Positions 1 through 5,882 of a stretch of DNA of 11,214 nt are shown piece by piece; position 1 is the first letter of the stretch; each line of letters starts with the position of its first letter. Source of the DNA: Rhodoferax sp. (GTDB lineage: Bacteria; Pseudomonadota; Gammaproteobacteria; Burkholderiales; Burkholderiaceae_C). The position numbers and the translations under genes are program-made. The notes under the pieces were generated by a model that ran no database searches, was not told where the DNA came from, and saw only the letters and a program-made list of their open reading frames with translations. Location of the stretch: positions 1 through 11,214 of the forward strand of contig JADGRK010000048.1 in the NCBI GenBank assembly GCA_017880985.1, written 5' to 3'.

Positions 1-105
1 CTGATTTACGGTCTGCTGCTCGGCGCCTGGCCGGTCGTGATTGCCAACTGCATCACGCTGGCGTTGGCCGGAACGATCTTGGTGATGAAACTGCGATTCC
101 GTTGA
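1..105 (+). CDS. SemiSWEET / PQ-loop family transporter, C-terminal fragment
   Basis: Frame 1 is open from the window edge to a TGA at 103-105 and gives 34 residues. They form one hydrophobic helix with a preceding LIYGLLLGAWP segment and end in a short basic tail (KLRFR). The pattern, a YGLLLG turn, then a polar N in VIANCITLALAG, then a basic end, matches the last transmembrane helix of bacterial SemiSWEET (MtN3/PQ-loop) half-transporters, which are about 85-100 residues with three helices and dimerise to move small sugars. Only the last third is present, so the PQ motif itself cannot be checked. No clear terminator follows. The call rests on family resemblance of a short stretch and is moderate. 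Confidence 0.6.
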   Translation: MIYGLLLGAWPVVIANCITLALAGTILVMKLRFR

Positions 106-192
106 GCCCGATTTTCATCAGGTGTCGAGTAACAACATTGGGGCCTGGCGCCTGAAGAGGTTGAGGGTTTACACCAGTTATCCCGACTTTGA

Positions 193-236
193 TTGATCTA
201 TATCATTTGGGGTGAAAATAGTACGGTCGTTCTATT
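193..236 (+). promoter_or_regulatory. FNR/Anr-type box and putative class II promoter of the esterase-ompW unit
   Basis: Positions 193-206 read TTGATCTATATCAT, which matches 9 of 10 defined bases of the FNR/Anr consensus TTGAT-N4-ATCAA. A -10-like hexamer TCTATT (4/6 to TATAAT) lies at 231-236. That places the box centre (199.5) about 42-44 bp upstream of the expected start site near 241-243, the usual geometry of an FNR-activated class II promoter. The leader would be about 25 nt, with GGAG at 256-259 as ribosome site for the ATG at 267. The box is seen directly; the start site and oxygen control are inferred. Confidence 0.6.
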
Positions 237-266
237 CCTGTCATTTTTTCCGATTGGAGCCAGAGG

Positions 267-2255
267 ATGAGGCATTTCAAAATTCTAGCAACGGCACTCA
301 GTGCCGCGCTACTGGTCGCGGCCTGCGGTGGCGGTGGCGATGGCAATCAAGCACCCAGAGTTGCGTTTACTTCTGTTGTATCCTTTGGCGACAGTTTGAG
401 CGACGCCGGGACTTATGAGCCGGGACTGGTCAAAGCCGGCATCATCCCGAATGCCGCCGCTGGTGGCATGTTCACCGTCAACGGCCTGGGCAGCACCGTT
501 GACCCCGTCACCCTTCTGGTCACCCCCGGTGCCATTGGTTCTGATCCCGTCCCCAGCTACAACTGGGCCCAATTGGTCGCCGCCGCAGTCGTTGGCAAAC
601 CCTCCTGCGCCGCGCGAGTCGGTGGCTACGGTCTGGCTCCGAGTGCAGTCGTCGGCTGTACCAATTACGCTCAAGGCGGCGCCCGCGTACAGGACCCCCG
701 AGGCGTTGGCAATGCGGTGGGCGTCGGCTATATTGCTGGACCACTGACACAGCCTATTGTGACGCAGCTTGCCAATTACGCGGCTGACAATGGCTCTCCC
801 AATTTCACGGACAAGCAGTTAGTCACGGTGCTGGCCGGGGCCAATGACATCTTCGGACTGACCGATCAGCTGGTGTTAGACGCGACCGCCGCAGGCAATG
901 CCGCTGGCGCTCAGACGTTTGCGAACATGCTGGTGGGTTCACTGGCCGCCGATTCCGCAGTTCCAGCGAGCGCAGCCGCCGCCATCGGGGCCGCCATGGC
1001 GCAGGCGCAGGCAGCGGCCGCGCAAGTTCCCGGCGCCACCAGCGATAGCATCATGACGGCGGCAGTCACGGCAGCCATCCAGGCGGCTGCAGCGGCGGGC
1101 AACGTCAAGGTGATGGATATGACTTATATCGGTGCCGCCGTTGGCCCGGCCCAGGTCGCAGCGACCACCGCTGGGAACAATGCATTTGCTCAGGCGCTGG
1201 TTACCGCTCTAGTCGGTGGTGTGCCGACAGCCAATCAAGCCACAGCGGCGACCGCCGTCCCAACAGCAATGGCTCAGGCACAGGCAGCCGAATCGGTAAA
1301 ACCAGGTGCGACGGCTGATTCAATCATGAATGCCGCCGTTCAGGCAGCCTTAATGGCGGCAGCGCAATTGGGCAATGCGACTGCTGGCGCGGCATTGGTC
1401 GCCGCACAAGCGGGCGACCTGTCAAAAATAGCGGCCATTACCGGGCCTGCCCAAACGACCGGGCTTGTGGCTGGCGCCACTGCTTTTACTGCGAGTTTGA
1501 CGGCTTCGTTGGCAAAAGATGCCACGGCAGCCACAGCCGCAGCAGACATCGCTGCGGCCATGAACAACGCGTTTGCGGCCGCATCGCATGTGGCGGGTGC
1601 CACTTCGGTCTCGATCCTCACGGCCATGGGCAATGCCGGTGTTCAAGCAGCGGCAGCTGATGGCAATTCGAAGGTCATGAACATGACCTATATCAACGGT
1701 ATCGTGGGACCCGCCCAAGTCGCGGCCACCGCCGCAGGCTCGGCTGCCGGCAACCAGTACGCCGCTACCACGGGTGCCGCCAATGCGGTGGCGGGGATGA
1801 CCACAGCAGCTACGACGCTGGTGGGTTACATCAAAAATAACATCGTCGGCATGGGCGCCAAGTATGTGGCCGTGAGCAATCTGCCCGATGTAAGTCTGAC
1901 GCCGTCGGCTGCCAGTAGTCCGAGTACGCAACCACTCATTCTGGCCATGACCAATGCTTTTAACAAGGCGTTGCAGGATGGCTTGGCGGGCACACCGGGG
2001 GTGATCCTTATTGATGCCTTTGTCAACCTGCAGGATCAGGTGAAAAACCCAAGTCGATACAAGCTGACCAACGTGACGAATACCGCCTGTGATATGACCA
2101 AGGTGCCAAGTTCTCTGGTTTGCAGTGCCAATACCCTCATCGCTGGCGACACCTCTCACTACCTCTTCGCTGACGGCGTCCACCCGACCCCATACGTCCA
2201 CAAACTGCAGGCCCAATTGGTCAGCACTTATCTGGCCAAGGCTGGCTGGCTCTAA
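267..2255 (+). CDS. SGNH/GDSL-family esterase/lipase, lipoprotein with internal Ala-rich repeats
   Basis: A 662-residue predicted lipoprotein. The signal peptide ends in the lipobox LVAAC (Cys20) followed by a Gly-rich tether. The SGNH blocks are in order: block I FGDSLSDAG with nucleophile Ser43, block II NYAQGG near Gly137, block III GAND with Asn193, and block V DGVHPTP with Asp636 and His639. All four catalytic/oxyanion residues are therefore present and ester or lipid hydrolysis at the cell surface or periplasm is expected; the substrate is unknown. Between blocks III and V, residues 216-495 are three Ala-rich units of about 90-100 residues. Burkholderiales relatives are, from memory, nearer 400 residues, so the excess length comes from this region. 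The start has GGAG at 256-259. The gene is probably cotranscribed with the OmpW gene 27 nt downstream. The family call is firm; lipid attachment is inferred from the lipobox. Confidence 0.88.
   Translation: MRHFKILATALSAALLVAACGGGGDGNQAPRVAFTSVVSFGDSLSDAGTYEPGLVKAGIIPNAAAGGMFTVNGLGSTVDPVTLLVTPGAIGSDPVPSYNWAQLVAAAVVGKPSCAARVGGYGLAPSAVVGCTNYAQGGARVQDPRGVGNAVGVGYIAGPLTQPIVTQLANYAADNGSPNFTDKQLVTVLAGANDIFGLTDQLVLDATAAGNAAGAQTFANMLVGSLAADSAVPASAAAAIGAAMAQAQAAAAQVPGATSDSIMTAAVTAAIQAAAAAGNVKVMDMTYIGAAVGPAQVAATTAGNNAFAQALVTALVGGVPTANQATAATAVPTAMAQAQAAESVKPGATADSIMNAAVQAALMAAAQLGNATAGAALVAAQAGDLSKIAAITGPAQTTGLVAGATAFTASLTASLAKDATAATAAADIAAAMNNAFAAASHVAGATSVSILTAMGNAGVQAAAADGNSKVMNMTYINGIVGPAQVAATAAGSAAGNQYAATTGAANAVAGMTTAATTLVGYIKNNIVGMGAKYVAVSNLPDVSLTPSAASSPSTQPLILAMTNAFNKALQDGLAGTPGVILIDAFVNLQDQVKNPSRYKLTNVTNTACDMTKVPSSLVCSANTLIAGDTSHYLFADGVHPTPYVHKLQAQLVSTYLAKAGWL
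912..1751 (+). repeat. Three degenerate in-frame repeats inside the GDSL esterase gene
   Basis: The units are approximately 912-1178, 1179-1478 and 1479-1751 (protein residues 216-304, 305-404, 405-495). Each begins with an F-A/T-x(2)-L-rich helix (F218, F307, F407), has a GAT[SA]xSI motif (G256, G347, G444) and a GPAQ motif (G293, G393, G481). GAT-to-GPAQ spacing is 37 residues in units 1 and 3 and 46 in unit 2. Units 1 and 3 share KVM[DN]MTYI and VGPAQVAAT; unit 2 is more diverged. The DNA copies differ at many third positions, so the duplication is old or has been reshaped by selection. A partial fourth copy may start at residue 496. Confidence 0.75.
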
Positions 2256-2282
2256 CCTCACGAACTTCAAGGAGAAACCCAC

Positions 2283-2969
2283 ATGAAATACCAACTGAAG
2301 TTCATCGCCGTTGCCGCTGCCTTTCTGGCCGCTGGTAGCGTCTGTGCCCAATCGGCCGGTAGCTGGATGGTGCGCGCAGGTGTGACTACCGTCGCGCCCG
2401 TCGGCCCGAGCGAAAACCTGAGCGCGCCGAGCCTCTACATCCCCGATACCAGCACCGGTTCCCAAACCAACACCGGCTCCAACACCCAACTGGGCGGCGG
2501 CGTCACCTACATGTACACCGACAACATCTCGGTCGACGTGCCTTTGGCGCTGCCGTTCAAGCACAAACTCTACGGCGCAGGCGCCATAGAAGGTGTCGGT
2601 CAAATCGGTGAGGTGCAGGCCCTGCCCATGACGGTGTTCCTGCAATACCGCTTTCTGGAAGCCAGCGCCAAATTCCGGCCCTACGTCGGTCTGGGTGCCA
2701 CTTATGCCTACTTCTTCAATGAACAAGGCAGCGGCGTCCTGACCGCGCTGACCAATCCGGGCGGGCCGCCGACCAAAATCTCGGTCGAGTCGAAGTTCAT
2801 CATCACGCCACAGATCGGCGCCACGCTGGCTCTCGACAGCAAGTGGTTTGTCGACGTGTTCTACAGCAAATCGAGGCTGAAAACCAGGACGACCCTGTCC
2901 ACCGGTCAAACGGTGGATGCGGCACTCGACCCGGCCTCCTACGGCATCGCGATCGGTTTCAAGTTCTGA
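2283..2969 (+). CDS. ompW: OmpW-family outer membrane beta-barrel protein
   Basis: A 228-residue protein with a Sec signal peptide (residues 1-22, cleavage after VCA) and the OmpW pattern: SWMVRAGVTTVAP at the mature N-terminus, PFKHKLYG (about 92-99), LPMTVFLQYRF, RPYVGLGATYAYFF, a KWFVDVFYSKS strand, then DPASYGIAIGFKF ending in the terminal Phe typical of outer membrane barrels. OmpW proteins form eight-stranded barrels thought to pass small hydrophobic molecules. A strong AAGGAG at 2269-2274, 8 nt before the ATG, fixes the start. The gap to the esterase gene is 27 nt with no terminator, so they are likely one transcript under the FNR box at 193-206; E. coli ompW is itself an FNR-responsive gene. 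The stop codon (2967-2969) directly abuts the stop of the opposing Sua5 gene. The symbol is a family name; orthology to E. coli ompW is not shown. Confidence 0.88.
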   Translation: MKYQLKFIAVAAAFLAAGSVCAQSAGSWMVRAGVTTVAPVGPSENLSAPSLYIPDTSTGSQTNTGSNTQLGGGVTYMYTDNISVDVPLALPFKHKLYGAGAIEGVGQIGEVQALPMTVFLQYRFLEASAKFRPYVGLGATYAYFFNEQGSGVLTALTNPGGPPTKISVESKFIITPQIGATLALDSKWFVDVFYSKSRLKTRTTLSTGQTVDAALDPASYGIAIGFKF

Positions 2970-4055
2970 TCAGGCTGCCGACGCCCGCTGCAACCGATCC
3001 CGCACCCCGTCCCACTCGGGGCTGTCGGGTAGGGTTTCGATCCAGATCAGTTTGACCCCTTGGGCATCGAACTCGCGCAGCACCGCAAATAATTGCTGCG
3101 CGGCGGCTGCGGCAGCTTCGGGCATGCGTTTGCGCAGCACTTTTTTGGAGCCGGTTTGGAGCATGGCGCGTGACCAGGTGGCGATGAACGGGCCGCTGGT
3201 CGCGCCTTCTGGGTCACTGCCCAGTAAATCGAGCGCTGTCTGCAGTGCATCCGCCGCCATCAGCCGCACCCGGGCCTTCGGTGCGTAATGGGATTCAAGC
3301 GTGCCAGAGGCCTTTGGCGCAGGCGCAACAAGCGGCATCAGCTCCTCTTCTGATAGCACTTTCAAGCCGCAGGCCAACTGTACCTGCTCGCGTGTGATGG
3401 CGCCGGGGCGCAGCAGCACCGGCACGCCACGCGTGCAGTCGATGATGGTGGACTCGATCCCGACCGTGCATGGGCCGCCGTCCAGAATCATCAAGTCAGG
3501 GCCAAATTCATTTTGTACATGTGCTGCCGTAGTCGGGCTGACGCGGCCAAACTGATTCGCGCTGGGGGCGGCAAGGCCCCAAACTAAATGAGGGTCAGAT
3601 TCCACTTTTTTTTCGTCGGACTTTGTCATGTCAGAATTAATTGGAATCTGACCCTCATTATTGAGAAGCGCTCTGAGCAGCGCCTGCGCGACCGGGTGTG
3701 CCGGGCTGCGCAGGCCGATCGAATCGTGCCCCCCGGCTGCCGCGCCGGCGACACCGGGACGGCGCGGCAAAATCAGGGTCAACGGTCCGGGCCAGAAGGC
3801 TTGAATGAGTTGGCGGGCGAAGTGCGGCACGCTGGCGGCAAAGTGATCAACACCGGCCGCATTGAGCACATGCACGATCAGGGGATGGTCCGCCGGTCGG
3901 CCTTTGGCGCTGAAGATTTGCGCCACAGCGGCGTCGTTTTCAGCGTCTGCCGCCAAGCCGTAGACTGTTTCAGTGGGCAAGCCCAATAAGCTTCCAGCCC
4001 TTATCTGCTGAGCGCCAGCCGCTATGGAATCCGAATCTGAACCCTCCAGGATCAT
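2970..4055 (-). CDS. L-threonylcarbamoyladenylate synthase, Sua5/YrdC/YwlC type, with an in-frame palindromic insert
   Basis: This enzyme makes threonylcarbamoyl-AMP from threonine, bicarbonate and ATP, the first step of t6A formation at tRNA position 37. Numbered from the ATG at 4055 (361 aa), the YrdC domain has LPTETVYGL (about 26-34), KGRP (51-54), SIGLRSP (112-118) and the nucleotide-binding SANQFGRVSP (165-174). The Sua5 C-terminal domain is marked by SGTLESHYAP (250-259). Residues about 132-159 (NEGQIPIN...KVESDPH) are extra relative to the family and coincide with the inverted-repeat element at 3587-3659. They sit just before the SAN strand and remove no conserved residue. Start: a TTG at 4073 would give a TTGA overlap with the purK stop and has GAGG four bases upstream, but family members begin at MILxG, which favours the ATG at 4055. 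It is the last gene of the purE-purK-sua5 operon. Confidence 0.85.
   Translation of the reverse strand: MILEGSDSDSIAAGAQQIRAGSLLGLPTETVYGLAADAENDAAVAQIFSAKGRPADHPLIVHVLNAAGVDHFAASVPHFARQLIQAFWPGPLTLILPRRPGVAGAAAGGHDSIGLRSPAHPVAQALLRALLNNEGQIPINSDMTKSDEKKVESDPHLVWGLAAPSANQFGRVSPTTAAHVQNEFGPDLMILDGGPCTVGIESTIIDCTRGVPVLLRPGAITREQVQLACGLKVLSEEELMPLVAPAPKASGTLESHYAPKARVRLMAADALQTALDLLGSDPEGATSGPFIATWSRAMLQTGSKKVLRKRMPEAAAAAAQQLFAVLREFDAQGVKLIWIETLPDSPEWDGVRDRLQRASAA
3587..3659. repeat. Palindromic REP-like element inserted in the sua5 gene
   Basis: Two perfect 18-bp inverted arms, AATGAGGGTCAGATTCCA at 3587-3604 and its exact reverse complement at 3642-3659, enclose a 37-bp AT-rich centre with a T8 run. 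The element lies wholly inside the coding region and is translated in frame as extra residues. Of the three frames in the gene's direction only the one used is open; the other two hit stop codons inside the element. The related element in purK shares the cores GGGTCAGA-TCCA and AATTGG-A-CTGACC. No convincing target-site duplication is visible. The arms resemble GGGTCAGA-type dispersed repeats I recall from betaproteobacterial genomes; that link comes from memory. Confidence 0.85.
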
Positions 4056-4069
4056 GGCCAAGGCAGGGC

Positions 4070-5344
4070 TCAAAACGCCTCAATTCCCAACATCTGAGCC
4101 GCCGCCAGCGCGGTGTTGTGAACCTCGGCTATCGTGGCACCGGTGAAGGTCAGGTGCCCCATCTTGCGGCCCCTGCTGGCCTTGGGCTTGCCGTACAAAT
4201 GCAGGTGCGCGCCCGGCAACGCCAGCACCTTCGAAAAATCGGGGTCAGAGTCCAATTTCGTTTCGGGTCTCCTGTCGCCACGCAGGTGATTGTCCTGAAT
4301 TGGGACCTGACCGCGACTTTCCTTCAGCCACAAATCCCCGAGCAAATTGAGCATGATGGCCGGGCTGTGCTGGCGCGGTTGCACCAGCGGCAAACCGGCG
4401 AGCGTGCGCACCTGCAACTCAAACTGCGACAGGTCGCAGGCATCGAGCGTGTAGTGCCCGCTGTTGTGCGGGCGTGGCGCCATTTCGTTGACGATCAAGT
4501 TACCGAGCGTCTGCGCCGCAGCCGAGCCGTCTGACAGCAGGAAAAACTCGACGCACAGTACGCCCACGTATTGCAGTTCGTTTGCTATTTTTTTTGTAGC
4601 CTCTAACGCCCGTGCAGCAATGGCGGGAGGCATATTTCCTTCATAAGCCTGGGTCACCGCCAGAATCCCGTCGCGGTGCAGGTTGAGTTGCGGCGCGAAG
4701 TTGACACAAGTGCCGTCCCAGCCGCGCGCCACGATCACCGAGCATTCGGCTTGCAACGGCAGCATTTTTTCGAGCACGCAAGGCATGTTTCGCAGCTCAT
4801 CCCAGGCCGCTGCCAGTTCGGCGCGGTTGCGGACCCGCAGCTGGCCTTTGCCGCCGTCGCCCCGACGCGCGGTTTTCAGGATGCCAGGCAGCAGGTCGTC
4901 CGCCACCGCCGCCAGTTGCGGCGCTGTTTCAATCACGGCATAAGGTGCCACCGGCACGCCGCAGCGCACAAAATGGGCTTTTTTCTTGATGCGGTCTTGC
5001 GCAATGGCCACCGACTCCGCGCTCGGCGCTGTCGGGCGTGCCGCAGCCAGCGTCACCAGCGTGAGCGCAGGCACATTTTCAAACTCGGTGGTAATCGCGG
5101 CGCAACGCTGCATCAGTTGCGCCAGCCCTTGCTGATCCAGGTAATCGCTCTGGATATGGTAGTGGCTCACCAGCCCCGCCGGGCTGATCACATCGGGATC
5201 GAGCACCGCCGTGTAGTAGCCCATCGCTTGCGCCGCTTGCACAAACATGCGGCCCAGTTGTCCGCCACCGATCACACCCAGCGTGGTTTGCTGGCCGCTG
5301 CCCGGATTGGCATTGCTGCCGGGCAAAGTGGCTTGCCGACTCAT
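4070..5344 (-). CDS. purK: 5-(carboxyamino)imidazole ribonucleotide synthase (PurK) with an in-frame insert
   Basis: PurK is an ATP-grasp enzyme that carboxylates AIR to N5-CAIR with ATP and bicarbonate, feeding PurE. The 424 residues show the N-terminal dinucleotide-like GVIGGGQLGRM (23-33), the ATP-binding loop KTARRGDGGKGQ (157-168), the metal-binding acidic strand VLCVEFF (E266) and VNEMAPRPHNSGHYT (285-299), then the C-terminal LHLYGKPKASRGRKMGHLTFTG. The usual length is about 360-400. Most of the excess is residues about 343-370 (RGQVPIQ...KLDSDPD), which coincide with the palindromic element at 4240-4315 in the loop between LLGDLW and VLALPGAH. The first 20 residues are a poorly conserved extension. 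Its ATG overlaps the purE stop (ATGA), indicating translational coupling, and its stop overlaps or closely precedes the sua5 start. A second AT-rich segment at 4584-4646 lies in the same gene without lengthening the protein. Confidence 0.93.
   Translation of the reverse strand: MSRQATLPGSNANPGSGQQTTLGVIGGGQLGRMFVQAAQAMGYYTAVLDPDVISPAGLVSHYHIQSDYLDQQGLAQLMQRCAAITTEFENVPALTLVTLAAARPTAPSAESVAIAQDRIKKKAHFVRCGVPVAPYAVIETAPQLAAVADDLLPGILKTARRGDGGKGQLRVRNRAELAAAWDELRNMPCVLEKMLPLQAECSVIVARGWDGTCVNFAPQLNLHRDGILAVTQAYEGNMPPAIAARALEATKKIANELQYVGVLCVEFFLLSDGSAAAQTLGNLIVNEMAPRPHNSGHYTLDACDLSQFELQVRTLAGLPLVQPRQHSPAIMLNLLGDLWLKESRGQVPIQDNHLRGDRRPETKLDSDPDFSKVLALPGAHLHLYGKPKASRGRKMGHLTFTGATIAEVHNTALAAAQMLGIEAF
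4240..4315. repeat. Palindromic REP-like element inserted in purK, related to the one in sua5
   Basis: Imperfect inverted arms: 4240-4257 (CGGGGTCAGAGTCCAATT) pairs with 4298-4315 at 14 of 18 positions. The centre carries a small inner hairpin, CCTG at 4271-4274 with CAGG at 4283-4286. The arm cores match the sua5 element (GGGTCAGA-TCCA on the left, AATTGG-A-CTGACC on the right), so both belong to one family. It is translated in frame within PurK as RGQVPIQ...KLDSDPD, the same phase as in Sua5. Two of the three frames in the gene's direction are open here. The arms have decayed more than those of the sua5 copy, suggesting an older insertion. Confidence 0.75.
4584..4646 (+). repeat. Possible degenerate copy of a Comamonadaceae dispersed repeat within purK
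   Basis: An AT-rich 63-bp stretch begins GCTATT, a T-run, GTAGCCTCTAACGCC. It aligns without gaps to 6459-6521 in the thioredoxin gene at 34 of 63 positions by hand count, including GCTATT, TTTTG[TC]AGC, CGC, AGGC and ATTT. Both resemble a dispersed intergenic repeat recalled from Comamonadaceae genomes (GCTAT...GTAGCTGCTAGCGC). PurK is not longer here than its family, so this would be replacement rather than insertion, or chance. Confidence 0.25.
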
Positions 5345-5838
5345 AGCACCGGCGGCAGGGTCGTGTTGCGGGCGGTTTCGGTTTGCGCGGCGCGAAAGGC
5401 GTCAAGTTTGGCCAGCAACGCGGCGTCTTCATTGGCCAGCATGGCGACGGCAAACAGGGCCGCGTTGGCCGCACCCGCAGGGCCGATGGCAAACGTCGCC
5501 ACCGGAATTCCCTTTGGCATTTGCACGATGCTGTACAACGAATCAACGCCCAAAAGATATTTGCTGGCCATGGGTACGCCAAGTACCGGTACCGTCGTCA
5601 GGGCTGCCAACATGCCTGCCACATGGGCCGCCCCACCCGCCCCCGCGATAATCGCTTTGAGGCCGCGAGCGCGCGCGCCCTGGGCATAAGCAAACATATC
5701 ATTGGGCATGCGGTGCGCCGACACCACACGCGCCTCGTGCGTGATGCCAAATTGTTGGAGAATATGGATTGCGTGTTGCATCGTGTCCCAGTCGGAACTG
5801 GACCCCATGACAACGCCGATTTGAATATTTTTCATCAT
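5341..5838 (-). CDS. purE: N5-carboxyaminoimidazole ribonucleotide mutase (PurE, class I)
   Basis: PurE moves the carboxyl group of N5-CAIR to give CAIR, directly after PurK in purine synthesis. The 165 residues match class I PurE in length and motifs: VVMGSSSDW (9-17) binding the substrate phosphate, VVSAHR with the catalytic His42, the GAGGAAH loop (66-72), VPVLGVP, and SIVQMPKGIPVATFAIG (103-119). Small soluble PurE proteins of this class form octamers. It is the first gene of purE-purK-sua5; its TGA overlaps the purK ATG by one ATGA. Two tandem ATG codons (5838 and 5835) compete as the start and neither has a clear Shine-Dalgarno. Only 44 bp separate it from the divergent thioredoxin gene, and a TAATAAT run close upstream could be a -10, which would make the leader very short or absent; that part is inference. 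Confidence 0.95.
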   Translation of the reverse strand: MMKNIQIGVVMGSSSDWDTMQHAIHILQQFGITHEARVVSAHRMPNDMFAYAQGARARGLKAIIAGAGGAAHVAGMLAALTTVPVLGVPMASKYLLGVDSLYSIVQMPKGIPVATFAIGPAGAANAALFAVAMLANEDAALLAKLDAFRAAQTETARNTTLPPVL

Positions 5839-5882
5839 GCCGAATTATTACTCACTTGCCCCGCCACTCTGGACCAACCAAA

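Noticed and set aside
106..192. Possible terminator or small RNA after the SemiSWEET fragment
   Set aside because: Only a short GGCGCC palindrome is present, with no stable stem and T-tract. Nothing else could be supported before the FNR box.
1422..2909. A long minus-strand open frame (495 codons) across the esterase and ompW genes
   Set aside because: The plus-strand proteins have signal peptides, catalytic motifs and ribosome sites. The minus frame is His/Gly/Arg-rich shadow sequence typical of GC-rich DNA and matches no family I recognise.
3588..3989. A plus-strand open frame of 133 codons opposite sua5 starting inside the palindrome
   Set aside because: It is antisense to a well-conserved YrdC domain, has no ribosome site, and its composition is that of a shadow frame. 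The palindrome makes one plus frame open by chance.
4026..4046. GAATCTGAACCCTCC near the sua5 start, resembling one arm of the palindromic element
   Set aside because: It has a one-base insertion relative to the arm, no partner arm, and encodes the family-typical MILEGSDSD start, so chance is the simpler explanation.
4676..5689. A plus-strand open frame of 337 codons opposite purK and purE
   Set aside because: It is antisense to two clear purine genes with conserved motifs, is Arg/His/Ala-rich, and has no initiation signal.
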